DNA of 64,000 nt from an uncultured Pedosphaera sp. (GTDB taxonomy: Bacteria; Verrucomicrobiota; Verrucomicrobiia; Limisphaerales; Pedosphaeraceae), in the NCBI GenBank assembly GCA_903930565.1, contig CAIYZC010000024.1, positions 1 to 64,000 of the forward strand. The letters are read 5' to 3'. Of the stretch, positions 9,262 to 19,077 are shown piece by piece (the stretch's first letter is position 1; each line of letters begins with the position of its first letter). The position numbers and the translations under genes were made by a program. The notes beneath the pieces are model-generated. The model did not search any database, was not told the DNA's origin, and saw only the letters and a program-made list of their open reading frames with translations.

Positions 9262-10905
9262 TTAAACCGCCCGGTAGCGCTGGGCGATGGGGATGCGGCG
9301 GCCGACGCCGAAGGCTTTGCTGGTCACTTTCAGGCCGGGGGCGGCTTGGCGGCGCTTGTATTCGTTGTTGTCGATGAGGCGGATCACGCGGCGGACAGTG
9401 GCCTCGTCGTAGCCGAGGGCGGTGATTTCGGCGGCGGAATGGCCGGCCACCACATAGGCGTCCAAAATGGCGTCGAGGATTTCGTACGGCGGGAGGGAAT
9501 CCTGGTCCGTCTGGTTGGGCCGCAGTTCGGCGGAGGGGGCCTTGGTGATGGACGCCGGGGGGATGATTTCGCCGTCGCGGTTGATCCATCGCGCGAGGCG
9601 GTACACGATGGTTTTGGGCAGGTCGCTGATCACGGCCAGGCCGCCGCACATGTCGCCGTAGAGCGTGCAATAGCCCACGGCCAATTCGCTTTTGTTGCCC
9701 GTGGTGAGCAGCAGCGAACCGAACTTGTTCGACAAGGCCATGAGCAGGACCCCGCGCAGGCGGGCTTGGAGGTTTTCCTCCGTGGTATCCTCCGCCCGGC
9801 CGGCAAAGACGGGGGCCAACTGCGAGCGCACGGCGGCAAACGGCGGTTGGATGGGGATCACATCGTATTGGATGCCCAGATTGGCCGCCAGCGCCTGGGC
9901 GTCGGACAAACTGCCCGGGGAGGAGAACTCCGACGGCAGGGCCACGCCCCGGACATTTTCAGGCCCAAGGGCGGCGGCGGCCAGACAACCCACCAAAGCG
10001 GAATCAATCCCGCCGCTCAGCCCGAGCACCGCGGCGCGGAAACCGCATTTATGCAAGTAATCGCGCAAGCCCAGAACGAGCGCATCGTGCAGCATAGCTT
10101 CCGCGGGCGCGGGCGTTGCGGGCGGCAGGACCGGCGCGGCCGCGAGGTCCACCAGCTGGAAATCTTCGGCAAACATTTGGGCCCGGGCCAGCACTTCGCC
10201 GGCGGCGTTGAAGACCAGGCTGCCGCCGTCGAACACCAATTCGTCGTTGCCGCCGACTTGATTGCAGAACACCACCGGCCGGCCCGCCTTGATCGCCAGG
10301 CTGCGCAGCATCGCGTGGCGGGTGGCTTCCTTGCCCAAATGCCAGGGCGAGGCGGACACATTGAAAAGGATCGTTGCACCCGCGGCCGCGAGTTCCATGG
10401 GGGGATTGCGGCGGTAACGGCGATCCGGCCAGAAATCCTCGTCGTTCCAAATGTCCTCGCAAATCGTCAGCCCGTAGGTCCCGCCCCCGAAATGCACCGG
10501 CGCATTCTCCCCGGCGGGTTCGAAATAGCGGTCCTCGTCGAACACGTCATACGTGGGCAAAAGCGTCTTGACGCGCGTGGCGGCGATCCGGCCGCCCTGG
10601 AGCCAGGAAACGCAGTTGTGCAATTCGCGGCCGGGGGGCCGCGGATTGGCGGTGACATGGCCCACCAACATGCCCGTGGCCGCGTGGGTGGCCGCGGCCA
10701 ACCGCGCGAGCACGGCCGCATTGTCCGCGACAAAGCCGCGACGCAAGAGGAGATCCCGGGGGGGATAGCCGGTGATGGTCAGCTCGGGAAAGACGACCAA
10801 ATCGGCGCCGGCCGCCACCCCGCGGGCATAAGCCGCGAGAATGCGCGCCTCGTTGCCCGCCAGGTCGCCGACCGTCGTATTAATTTGCGCGAGCGCGACC
10901 TTCAT
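9262..10905 (-). CDS. nadE: NAD+ synthase (glutamine-hydrolysing), nitrilase domain + NAD synthase domain
   Basis: Start MKVALAQINTTVGDLAGN at 10905; VVFPELTITGYPPRDLL (nitrilase), LGLSGGIDSALVGCLAAAALG (PP-loop). ATGA overlap with the upstream DUF192 gene. Confidence 0.95.
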   Translation of the reverse strand: MKVALAQINTTVGDLAGNEARILAAYARGVAAGADLVVFPELTITGYPPRDLLLRRGFVADNAAVLARLAAATHAATGMLVGHVTANPRPPGRELHNCVSWLQGGRIAATRVKTLLPTYDVFDEDRYFEPAGENAPVHFGGGTYGLTICEDIWNDEDFWPDRRYRRNPPMELAAAGATILFNVSASPWHLGKEATRHAMLRSLAIKAGRPVVFCNQVGGNDELVFDGGSLVFNAAGEVLARAQMFAEDFQLVDLAAAPVLPPATPAPAEAMLHDALVLGLRDYLHKCGFRAAVLGLSGGIDSALVGCLAAAALGPENVRGVALPSEFSSPGSLSDAQALAANLGIQYDVIPIQPPFAAVRSQLAPVFAGRAEDTTEENLQARLRGVLLMALSNKFGSLLLTTGNKSELAVGYCTLYGDMCGGLAVISDLPKTIVYRLARWINRDGEIIPPASITKAPSAELRPNQTDQDSLPPYEILDAILDAYVVAGHSAAEITALGYDEATVRRVIRLIDNNEYKRRQAAPGLKVTSKAFGVGRRIPIAQRYRAV

Positions 10906-11477
10906 CGCTTGATCGGGAAAAACACTTTGGCGAAGGGGCCGTGCTCCGAGCTTACCACCATGCCGGGTCCCACTCCGTTTTTCTGGAACCAACCCTGCGG
11001 GGTTTCCAGGACGTACTGGACGTTCGCGGAGGCGGATGGCACCGAGTTGGTATCGAAAGGCTGGAGGTCGTGGATTTCCAAGATGGCGCCGTTGGGGTCA
11101 ATATACGCCAGGGAAAGCGGCACCCGCGTGTTCATCATCCAAAAGGACTTTTGCTCCGGATAGGCCGAGGGAAAGAGCATGCCCTCGTTTTCATCCATGT
11201 TGGTGCGGAACATCATGCCGGTCTGTTGTTGGAGCGGGGTGAGGGCCAACTCGGCAACCATTGGTTTGGGCCCCACCCATAGTTTAAGGGTCTGCAAACG
11301 ACCTTGGGCTTGGGTGGGAATGCGGGGATCCACCACCGCGACCGGGGGGGCAGGAGCGGCGGCACCCGGGGCCGGAGCGTTCGTTGCGGCGGGTGGGGGG
11401 GGCGTGGCCGCGGGCTGGCAACCCGCCAAAGCCAAAACGGTCAGGCCACCGCCGATCCATCCGCAAATTCGTTTCAT
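10902..11477 (-). CDS. DUF192 family lipoprotein
   Basis: MKRICGWIGGGLTVLALAGCQPA lipobox; VAELALTPLQQQTGMMFRTNMDENEGMLFPSAYPEQKSFWMMNTRVPLSLAYID is the DUF192 signature. Confidence 0.88.
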   Translation of the reverse strand: MKRICGWIGGGLTVLALAGCQPAATPPPPAATNAPAPGAAAPAPPVAVVDPRIPTQAQGRLQTLKLWVGPKPMVAELALTPLQQQTGMMFRTNMDENEGMLFPSAYPEQKSFWMMNTRVPLSLAYIDPNGAILEIHDLQPFDTNSVPSASANVQYVLETPQGWFQKNGVGPGMVVSSEHGPFAKVFFPIKR

Positions 11478-11508
11478 GCCGCCAAACTGCGGCAACCGGA
11501 CCGCTTTT

Positions 11509-12807
11509 TCAACTGCAATCCAGCCCGATGGACTTCAGATACTCCGCCTCGGGAAAGCCCGCGGGGTGATCCACCGCGTGGGCCGCGGTGAAACGCTCCA
11601 CGGACCGGCGTCCCGACGCAGCGACCGCCCGCCGTACGGCGGCGTAAAACTCCGCCGTGTTCACGTGTGCGGAACACGAAGCCGCCACCAACATCCCCCC
11701 GGGGGCCAGGCGCCGCATCCCCAGCCCCACCAACCGTTCATAGGCGGCCACCGCGCCGCCGCGCTCGGCCTCGCGCTTGGCGAGGGACGGCGGGTCCAAA
11801 ATCACCAGGTCATACCGCGGGGTCGCCGCGGCCCCCAACCAGGCGAACGCCTCCGCCTGCACCGCGGTGCGCGGGCACGCCGCCACGGCGGGGAGGTTTT
11901 GGTTCAGCGCGAAATTCCGAGCACCCGCCGCCAACGCATGCGCGCTCAGGTCCAAGTCCGTGACGGCCCGCGCCCGGCCCCGCGCCGCATAGAGGGAGAA
12001 GCCGCCCGAAAAACTGAACGCGTTCAAGACGGTCCGCCCGGCGGCGAACCCCTCCACCCGACGGCGGTTGTCGCGTTGATCCAAAAAGAAACCGGTCTTT
12101 TGGCCCTGCAACACATCGCTCTCCAAAAATAGGCCGTTTTCCAAGAAAATGACCGGCCCAACCGGCGGAGTTCCGAGCAGCACCTCGCCATCCGTGCGCT
12201 GAAATTCCCGGCGGGCGCATTCCTGGAGGTTGCGGCTCAACCGCAGCACCAAGCGCCCGGCGGGCAATTCGGCGGTGATGAGTTCCACGACTTCCCCCAA
12301 GCGCGGCAACCAGACGCCGGAATACAATTTCAAGACCAGCGTGTCGCCGTAGCGGTCCAGCACCAGCCCGGGCCAGCCGTCGCTTTCCCCGTTCACACAC
12401 CGATAGCCGGTGGTCCCCGGTCCGAAGACACCGGCCCGCCGCGTGAGCGCCGCCACCAACCGGGCGCGCCACCATTCCCGGTCCACCGTTTGGGGTTTGC
12501 CGGCGTGGAGCAAGCGCACCCGGATGGGGGATTCCGCGTCGTACAGCCCCAGCGCCAGGAAGGCGTCCTTGCGGTCGTAAAGCACGGCGACTTCACCGGT
12601 GATCCCCGGTCGGTTTTGTTCGCGCACGCTGTCCGCGAAAAGCCACGGATGGCCGCCGCGCACGATGGTCTCCGCGGTGGCGGTGACGCGCAAGCGCAGG
12701 CGGGCGGGCGGCGGCGGGGGCGAGTTGGTCGGGGGCGGGTTCAAAATGGATGGGCCGGCCCGCCCGGCGGCGCGGGGCCGAAGCTCAACGGCCGATGCCG
12801 CGCTCAC
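11509..12807 (-). CDS. Class I SAM-dependent rRNA methyltransferase, RlmI-like (PUA + methyltransferase)
   Basis: [14 protein letters not shown]...; [67 protein letters not shown]. Start codon uncertain. Confidence 0.88.
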   Translation of the reverse strand: MSAASAVELRPRAAGRAGPSILNPPPTNSPPPPPARLRLRVTATAETIVRGGHPWLFADSVREQNRPGITGEVAVLYDRKDAFLALGLYDAESPIRVRLLHAGKPQTVDREWWRARLVAALTRRAGVFGPGTTGYRCVNGESDGWPGLVLDRYGDTLVLKLYSGVWLPRLGEVVELITAELPAGRLVLRLSRNLQECARREFQRTDGEVLLGTPPVGPVIFLENGLFLESDVLQGQKTGFFLDQRDNRRRVEGFAAGRTVLNAFSFSGGFSLYAARGRARAVTDLDLSAHALAAGARNFALNQNLPAVAACPRTAVQAEAFAWLGAAATPRYDLVILDPPSLAKREAERGGAVAAYERLVGLGMRRLAPGGMLVAASCSAHVNTAEFYAAVRRAVAASGRRSVERFTAAHAVDHPAGFPEAEYLKSIGLDCS

Positions 12808-13552
12808 TGGCGCGCACGAAGCGCACCAAGTGTTGGATTTCCGGCAGCGGGGGCAGTTCCGCCTCGATGCGGGCCAGCGCGTTGGGATTGGTGAGTTTGT
12901 CGCGGAAGAGGATCTTGTAGGCCTGGCGCAGGGCCTCCTGCGTCTCCTCGGGGAAACCCGCGCGCTCCAACCCCACCTTGTTCACCGTCCGCGCCTTCGC
13001 GGGATTACCGTCGGCGAGCATGAACGGCGGCACATCCTGGACAACCTTGGAACAACCGCCGATGATGGCGAGCCGGCCGATGCGGCAAAACTGATGCACC
13101 GCGGCCAGTCCGCCGATGATCGCCTGGTCCTCCACCGTGACATGCCCCGCGAGGGTGCCGACATTCGACATGATGACGTGGTTGCCCAAGGTGACGTTGT
13201 GCGCGACGTGGCAATAGGCCAGGAGGTTGTTGTGCGAACCCACCGTGGTCGCTTCGCCATCGCCCGTCGCGCTGTGAATGGTCACATATTCGCGAAAGGT
13301 GTTGCGGTCGCCAATCACCGTCAGGGTGGTGCCGCCCTTCCACTTCAAATCCTGGGTCTTCAGTCCGATGCTGGCGAAGGGGTAAATTTCGTTGCCCTCG
13401 CCCAGCCGGGTGTGACCGTCGATCACCACATGGGAATGCAGCCGGCAGTCGTGGCCCAGCACCACGTGCTCGCCGATGACACAGAAGGGACCAATGGTGC
13501 AACCCGCGCCGATTTCGGCCCGGGGATGGATGACCGCGGAAGGATGAATCAT
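12785..13552 (-). CDS. lpxA: Acyl-ACP--UDP-N-acetylglucosamine O-acyltransferase
   Basis: [71 protein letters not shown] hexapeptide repeats. Confidence 0.95.
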   Translation of the reverse strand: MIHPSAVIHPRAEIGAGCTIGPFCVIGEHVVLGHDCRLHSHVVIDGHTRLGEGNEIYPFASIGLKTQDLKWKGGTTLTVIGDRNTFREYVTIHSATGDGEATTVGSHNNLLAYCHVAHNVTLGNHVIMSNVGTLAGHVTVEDQAIIGGLAAVHQFCRIGRLAIIGGCSKVVQDVPPFMLADGNPAKARTVNKVGLERAGFPEETQEALRQAYKILFRDKLTNPNALARIEAELPPLPEIQHLVRFVRASERGIGR

Positions 13553-13568
13553 GCCGGTGGGGGGAAGG

Positions 13569-15059
13569 TCAGGGCTCAACCAACATGAAGGTGACTTCCG
13601 CCTCGCTCACCGGTTCGCCGTCCACGGAGCAAACGCCCTTGGCTTTGCCGATCCGGCCGCGGGATTTCGTGAGCTCCACGTCGATGACGAGGGTGTCCCC
13701 CGGGCGCACCGGCTTGCGCCATTTGACGCTTTCAGCGGACATGAAATACGCGATCTTGCCGAGGTTGTCGGCCTGCCGGAGGGTGAGGATGCCGGCCACC
13801 TGGGCGATGGCCTCGAGTTGCAGCACGCCGGGCATGATGGGGTGGTTGGGGAAATGCCCTTGGAAATAGGGTTCGTTCACCGTCACGTTTTTCACGGCCA
13901 CGATCCGGTTCCCTTCCACCTTGGTCACCTTGTCCACCATCAGGAAGGGATAGCGGTGGGGCAGTATCTTCATGACTTGGATGGCATCCAAGGTGGCTCC
14001 GTCTTGCAGAATCGGGGCCGTGGCCTCGGTTCCCGCCGCGGCAGCCGGGGCTTTCGCGGGGGCGGCTTTGGCGGGCGCGGGCGGGGCCGGCGGCGCCGGG
14101 GCGGGCGGAGGCGGCGGCGGGGCGAAGGTTTGCGCCACGATCAGTGGCCGCCGCATTTGCGCCACAATGAGTTTGGCGAGTTCGCAGTTGGCGCCGTGGC
14201 TGGGTTTCACCGCGATGACATGGCCGCACAAGGGCCGGCCGATCAGCGACAAATCACCGACGATATCCAGCATCTTGTGCCGCACGAACTCATTGGTGTA
14301 GCGCAGGGGCTCGGTGGTCAGCACCGCATCATCGCGCACCACGACGGCGTTTTCCAAGCTGCCGCCCTTGATCAAACCGTTCTTAATCAGGAATTCGATC
14401 TCCTCGAAAAAGCAAAACGTGCGGGCGTGGGCCAGTTCCTTTTCCCAAGTCTTGGGATCCAGCACCACGCTGAAGAACTGGGTGAAACGGCCCTGTTTGT
14501 CGGAGCTGGTGCAGGTCAATTTGAATTGGTCGTGCGGAAACACGGCCATTTCGGTCTCACCCACCTGCAATTGGATCGGTTCGGTGATCCGGTAGGGATC
14601 CTTGCGCTCGGCCTGGCCGGTGATTCCCGCCTCCTCGATCATCTTGCAATAAACCCGCGAGCTGCCGTCCCCGATGGGCGGCTCATAGGCGTCCAATTCC
14701 ACCACGGCATTATCGATGCCGTAACCGGCGAAGGTGGCCAGGACGTGCTCCACAGTGAGGATGCGGGTATTGCCGCGGGCCAAGGTCGTGGAGCGGTTGG
14801 TCTCCACCACATTCTCCACTTTGGCCTCGATTTCGGGCCGCGCCTCCAGATCCACCCGGCGGAAGCGGATGCCGGTCCCCGGCGCGGCGGGGAGGAAAGT
14901 CATGTTGACCCGCGCGCCTCCGTGCAGGCCAATGCCCGCAAAACCAACCGGGCGACTGATCGTTTGCTGTAGAAACACGCCAGGATTAAACCGGTCCGCC
15001 CCCGGCTTGGCAAGCGGGAGATTCACGCGGCGGCCCGCCGCCCGCCAAAAAAGCCCCAT
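13569..15059 (-). CDS. lpxC/fabZ: Bifunctional UDP-3-O-acyl-GlcNAc deacetylase / 3-hydroxyacyl-ACP dehydratase (LpxC-FabZ fusion)
   Basis: LpxC: QQTISRPVGFAGIGLHGGARVNMTFLPA...VEHVLATFAGYGIDNAVVELDAYEPPIGDGSS...RHKMLDIVGDLSLIGRPLCGHV; Pro/Ala linker; FabZ: ILPHRYPFLMVDKVTKVEGNRIVAVKNVTVNEPYFQGHFPNHPIMPGVLQLEAIAQ. A GTG start at 14978 is an alternative. Confidence 0.93.
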   Translation of the reverse strand: MGLFWRAAGRRVNLPLAKPGADRFNPGVFLQQTISRPVGFAGIGLHGGARVNMTFLPAAPGTGIRFRRVDLEARPEIEAKVENVVETNRSTTLARGNTRILTVEHVLATFAGYGIDNAVVELDAYEPPIGDGSSRVYCKMIEEAGITGQAERKDPYRITEPIQLQVGETEMAVFPHDQFKLTCTSSDKQGRFTQFFSVVLDPKTWEKELAHARTFCFFEEIEFLIKNGLIKGGSLENAVVVRDDAVLTTEPLRYTNEFVRHKMLDIVGDLSLIGRPLCGHVIAVKPSHGANCELAKLIVAQMRRPLIVAQTFAPPPPPPAPAPPAPPAPAKAAPAKAPAAAAGTEATAPILQDGATLDAIQVMKILPHRYPFLMVDKVTKVEGNRIVAVKNVTVNEPYFQGHFPNHPIMPGVLQLEAIAQVAGILTLRQADNLGKIAYFMSAESVKWRKPVRPGDTLVIDVELTKSRGRIGKAKGVCSVDGEPVSEAEVTFMLVEP

Positions 15060-15193
15060 TGACTCCGCGGTTTTTGGCGCTACCCTTGCCCTCCGGTTGC
15101 CGCCGGCCGCGCCAAGTTCCGGGAGGGGACGCAGCCTTTGCCGCCCCGCCCCCCGAAACCCGTCGCCCCCGGCCAACCCGAAACAATTGTCCC

Positions 15194-16804
15194 ATGCTCA
15201 CGATTCGTGAATTGAAGATTACCCTGGGCGCGCGCGTGCTCTTCGAGAACGCCACCTTCCAGGTCAACGCCGGCGACAAGGTCGCGCTGGTCGGCCCGAA
15301 CGGCGCCGGCAAGTCGACCCTGTTTTCCCTCATCCTCGGCCAGCGCGAGCCGGACTCGGGAGTGGTGGAGCGGGACGCCTGGACGATGGTCGGTTACCTC
15401 CCGCAGGAGGCCGAAGCCCACGGCGAGGAGACGATCATGGACGTGGCCACCGGTCGCGTCGACGAGGTGCCGCAATTGGAAAAACGGCTGCACGAACTGG
15501 AAAAGATCGGCGACGTCTCCAGCCCCGAATACCTGGAAGCCCACGCCAAGCACGATTCCCTGAACGACCCCCAAGTCGAGACCAAAGCCAAGAAAATGCT
15601 CCGCGGCCTCGGTTTCAAGGAGACCGATTTCAACCGCCCGGCCCGCGAGATGAGCGGTGGCTGGGTGATGCGCGCCCGCCTCGCCCGGCTGCTCGTCATG
15701 GAGCCGGACCTCCTGCTGCTGGACGAACCGACCAACCATTTGGACCTGCTCGCCCTGCTGTGGCTCCAGAATTACCTTAAGAATTACTCCGGCGCCCTGC
15801 TGCTCATCTCCCATGACCGTGAGTTCATGGACGAGGTCGTCCAACAGGTGCATGAGATTTCCGAGCGCAAGCTCATCGCCTACACGGGCAACTACACCGA
15901 TTACCTCCGCCAGCGCGAGGAACGGTATGAGCAGCAGCTCGCCGCGTACAACAACCAGCAAAAGGAAATCACCGCCCTCCAGCAGTTTGTGGAACGGTTC
16001 CGCTCCGTGGCGTCCAAGGCCTCCCAGGCCATGAGCAAACTCAAGGCCATTGAGCGCATGGAGCTGATCGAAAAGCCGCAGGCTCCCCGCAAGCCCTTCC
16101 GCTTTCAGATTCCCCCGCCACCCCGCGGCGGTCAGCGCGCCGCCTCCCTGCGCGGCATCCACATGGCCTACGGGAACAATGTGGTGTACCGCGGCTTGGA
16201 CCTCACGATCGAGCGCGGCGAACGCACCGTCCTGGTCGGCCCGAACGGCGCCGGCAAATCCACCCTGCTGAAAATCCTGGCAGGCGTCGTCGAGTTCCAA
16301 CAGGGGGAACGCGATCTCGGGCACAACGCCAAAATTGGCTATTTCAGCCAGCACCGCGCCGCCACCCTCGACCCCAACCGCACGGTGCTCGACGAAGTCA
16401 TCGCCAGCGCCCCCGCGATGCCGGAAAACGAGGCCCGCGGCGTCCTCGGCTCGTTCATGTTCCGCAAGGACGACATCTTCAAACTCACCCAGGTGCTGAG
16501 CGGCGGGGAAAAAAGCCGCCTCAACCTCGTCAAATTCCTGGTGGATCCGCCCAATCTCCTGCTGATGGACGAACCGACCACGCACTTGGACATCCACACC
16601 GTCGAATCCCTGACTTTGGCGTTGGAACGGTACGAAGGCACGCTGGTATTCATTTCCCACGACGTCCACTTCATCAAGCACCTGGCCACGAAGGTGCTCC
16701 ACGTGAACGCCGGCGCCGTCACCGCGTATTCCGGCGGCTACGAGTACTTCTTGGAAAAGACCAACGCCTTGGACGACGCCCGCGCCGCGCTGACCGCGGC
16801 CTGA
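15194..16804 (+). CDS. ABC-F family ATP-binding protein
   Basis: Two Walker A sites (VGPNGAGKSTLF, VGPNGAGKSTLL), two signature motifs (EMSGGW, VLSGGEKSR), Walker B LLLLDEPTNHLD / LLLMDEPTTHLD; no TM segments. Confidence 0.95.
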   Translation: MLTIRELKITLGARVLFENATFQVNAGDKVALVGPNGAGKSTLFSLILGQREPDSGVVERDAWTMVGYLPQEAEAHGEETIMDVATGRVDEVPQLEKRLHELEKIGDVSSPEYLEAHAKHDSLNDPQVETKAKKMLRGLGFKETDFNRPAREMSGGWVMRARLARLLVMEPDLLLLDEPTNHLDLLALLWLQNYLKNYSGALLLISHDREFMDEVVQQVHEISERKLIAYTGNYTDYLRQREERYEQQLAAYNNQQKEITALQQFVERFRSVASKASQAMSKLKAIERMELIEKPQAPRKPFRFQIPPPPRGGQRAASLRGIHMAYGNNVVYRGLDLTIERGERTVLVGPNGAGKSTLLKILAGVVEFQQGERDLGHNAKIGYFSQHRAATLDPNRTVLDEVIASAPAMPENEARGVLGSFMFRKDDIFKLTQVLSGGEKSRLNLVKFLVDPPNLLLMDEPTTHLDIHTVESLTLALERYEGTLVFISHDVHFIKHLATKVLHVNAGAVTAYSGGYEYFLEKTNALDDARAALTAA

Positions 16805-16857
16805 TGTCCGCGCCATCCCCCCGCCCGGCGCCCCTGGTGGAACCGGGCCGGGGGGGA

Positions 16858-17289
16858 TTACTCCTTCAAGTCCCCGCGTTTGTTCAACAGGGCGAGGATG
16901 GCGGCTTTGTTGGGCTCGAAGGTCAGGCTGCCCAATCCATTCAAAACCGCCTCCTTGGCGGTGTTGCAAAACGCGGTGTTCTTCACCAGCACTTCGAGCA
17001 AGGCGACTTTGTTGTTGTCGAAGTTAAAACTCTCGTAACTGCGCCGAACCAGATGCACTTGCGCGGCCTGGCTGAGTGTCGGCCGGGCCGCGATGGCCTT
17101 CATTGCCTCCATCCGCGTGTTCTCAAATTGCAGTGCGGCGGCAGCGTTGATTTCAGAGATCGTGACCGAATCCGCCGGCGAACCACCCACGATTGGCGGA
17201 GGTGGTCCATCGTCATTGGAGACCGAGCAACCACCAAGGCAGACCAGCAGTCCGAGCAGGCTAATGCCGAAAAAGAGGGGTGTTTTCAT
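16858..17289 (-). CDS. Hypothetical lipoprotein (paralog A of tandem pair)
   Basis: MKTPLFFGISLLGLLVCLGGCSVSNDD lipobox; body aligns with the next ORF and ends ..LNKRGDLKE. Confidence 0.72.
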   Translation of the reverse strand: MKTPLFFGISLLGLLVCLGGCSVSNDDGPPPPIVGGSPADSVTISEINAAAALQFENTRMEAMKAIAARPTLSQAAQVHLVRRSYESFNFDNNKVALLEVLVKNTAFCNTAKEAVLNGLGSLTFEPNKAAILALLNKRGDLKE

Positions 17290-17385
17290 TTGGGTGCGAC
17301 CATGGGGCGGATCGTTTCCCGCCCCGGCTTCGCCCGCTTTTATCCCCCGTCCCCGGCCGGCCTGTCAAGCCCCACCCCGCGGGAA

Positions 17386-17850
17386 CTAATCCTTCAAATC
17401 ACCGCGTTCATTGAGCGCGGCCAGGAGCGTGGTCTTGTTGTTCTCGAAAGCGAACTTGGCCAGCTGTGCCAGCAAGGTTTGCTTCGCCGCGTTGGCAAAT
17501 CCCGAGTTCTTGATCAAGACTTGGAGCACCGCCACCTTCGAAGGCTCGAAATCCAAACGCGAAAAAGTCCGATGAATGAGGTGGATTTGCGCGCCGACGG
17601 GCAGCGAAGCACGCCCGGCAATGGCTTTCAACGCCTCCGCCTTGCTGTTCTCGAACGTCAGATTGCCCGCGGCATCAATCTCCGCGATGGCCACGGAGTT
17701 GGCGCTCACCGGCGCTCCGGGAACAGACTCCGGCGCTGCCGGTGCCGGGGGAGTTGGAGGGGAATGATGCGGGAAAAAATCGATCGACAAGCAACCACTC
17801 AGGGAGGTTGCCACCAGAGCCAATCCGGCCAGACCAACGACTTTATTCAT
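17386..17850 (-). CDS. Hypothetical lipoprotein (paralog B of tandem pair)
   Basis: MNKVVGLAGLALVATSLSGCLSIDF lipobox; ISEIDAAG/FENSKAEALKAIAGRASLP...QIHLIHRTFSRLDFEPSKVAVLQVLIKNSGFANAAKQTLL matches paralog A; ends ..LNERGDLKD. Confidence 0.72.
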   Translation of the reverse strand: MNKVVGLAGLALVATSLSGCLSIDFFPHHSPPTPPAPAAPESVPGAPVSANSVAIAEIDAAGNLTFENSKAEALKAIAGRASLPVGAQIHLIHRTFSRLDFEPSKVAVLQVLIKNSGFANAAKQTLLAQLAKFAFENNKTTLLAALNERGDLKD

Positions 17851-17985
17851 AACGTCTAAAATCCGCTTTGCTTTCCCTTTCGACCGCGGCCCGCGCCAAA
17901 TTATTCACCGGCCACTACCAGGCCAGGAGGTCGAATAACGCTACCCCCATTCCAAACCATGGTCATCAACTCATCCCAAGCCTGT

Positions 17986-18046
17986 AAATAGGGAAATACT
18001 AAAGTTTGACCCCCTAATGGGGTCAAACCATAGTATTCCTCTATTT
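17986..18046. repeat. Large imperfect inverted repeat, 28-nt arms, 5-nt loop
   Basis: AAATAGGGAAATACTAAAGTTTGACCCC-CTAAT-GGGGTCAAACCATAGTATTCCTCTATTT; 24 of 28 arm positions are complementary. Confidence 0.85.
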
Positions 18047-18106
18047 GCGACTGAGGACGCCGCAAATTCGCGTGCATTCGACCGCGTTTGCCCCTACATC
18101 TTCCGC

Positions 18107-18505
18107 ATGAAATTTGTGATGGAACATATCGGCCTGGCGTCCCAAAACCCCGCAGCCTTGAAGGATTGGTACGTGCGTGTGCTGGGTGCGGAATTGGTGT
18201 ACGAAAACCCCCAGACCCCGCCCGGCTTTTTTATCTCCTTGGGCGGCCCCACGCTGATCGAAATCTATGAGGGCGAAACGGCCGTGCCGCAGACCGGGGT
18301 GAACAATGTCTTTGGCTGGCGCCACTTGTCGGTCCAAGTGCCCCAAATCGAACCTGCGCGCGCCCTCTTGGAGAGTCGCGGCGTGACCTTTATCGATCCC
18401 GTCAAACCCGCCGGGGGCGGCGGCCGGATCCTGTTCTTCCGTGATTCCGAAAACAACCTGCTCCACTTGGTGGAGCGCCCCGCCGGTTCACTCTTCAGCC
18501 GTTAA
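18107..18505 (+). CDS. VOC family (glyoxalase/bleomycin-resistance-like) protein
   Basis: MKFVMEHIGLASQNPAALKDWYVRVLGAELVYE...FFRDSENNLLHLVERP; typical VOC fold sequence. Confidence 0.85.
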   Translation: MKFVMEHIGLASQNPAALKDWYVRVLGAELVYENPQTPPGFFISLGGPTLIEIYEGETAVPQTGVNNVFGWRHLSVQVPQIEPARALLESRGVTFIDPVKPAGGGGRILFFRDSENNLLHLVERPAGSLFSR

Positions 18506-19007
18506 GGCCGAGGCGTTCCCAGATCAGACGGAACGCCGGGGCGAATTCGCCCGGGCGTTCCGCCAACCAGCGGGTCACCGCCGCCGGGGCAAACCAGCCG
18601 CCGGCCGCGATCTCCTCGGGATGCAGGGTGAAGGGCCCTTCGGCCGCCGCCCGGTACACCCACACAAACTCCCAGCCCGTTTCCCCGCAAGCCTCCAGCC
18701 GGAGCCAGCGTTCGGGCGGTGAGACCAGCTCCAGATCAATCTCCTCCCGCACCTCCCGCACGGCACATGAATCGTACGCCTCCCCCCGGTCCAAATGGCC
18801 CGAGGCCGAGGAATCCCACACCCCGGGGTGGGTGTCCTTCAGGAGTGAACGCTGCTGCAAAAACACCTCCCCGGCGGCGTTGAAAACCAGCACATGCACC
18901 GCCCGGTGCCGCAGGCCCAACCGGTGGACTTCCCCCCGGTAATTCCAGCCGGTCACCTCGTCCCGCTCGTTGACCACATCAAAAATCTCATCCGCACGTT
19001 GCGCCAT
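18495..19007 (-). CDS. NUDIX hydrolase (isopentenyl-diphosphate isomerase-like / YfcD-like)
   Basis: MAQRADEIFDVVNERDEVTGWNYRGEVHRLGLRHRAVHVLVFNAAGEVFLQQRS...SGHLDRGEAYDSCAVREVREEIDLEL (Nudix box). Confidence 0.88.
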   Translation of the reverse strand: MAQRADEIFDVVNERDEVTGWNYRGEVHRLGLRHRAVHVLVFNAAGEVFLQQRSLLKDTHPGVWDSSASGHLDRGEAYDSCAVREVREEIDLELVSPPERWLRLEACGETGWEFVWVYRAAAEGPFTLHPEEIAAGGWFAPAAVTRWLAERPGEFAPAFRLIWERLGLNG

Positions 19008-19077
19008 GGGCCCATCCAACCATGCGCGCCCCGCCCTGGCCAGCCGCAACTGCCCCGTCCGACCCGGTGACCGCCGC

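Noticed and set aside
9229-11163. 644-aa plus-strand ORF
   Set aside because: Antisense shadow of nadE and DUF192; typical high-GC codon-bias artefact.
15080-16969. 629-aa minus-strand ORF
   Set aside because: Antisense to the ABC-F gene with both Walker sites on the plus strand.
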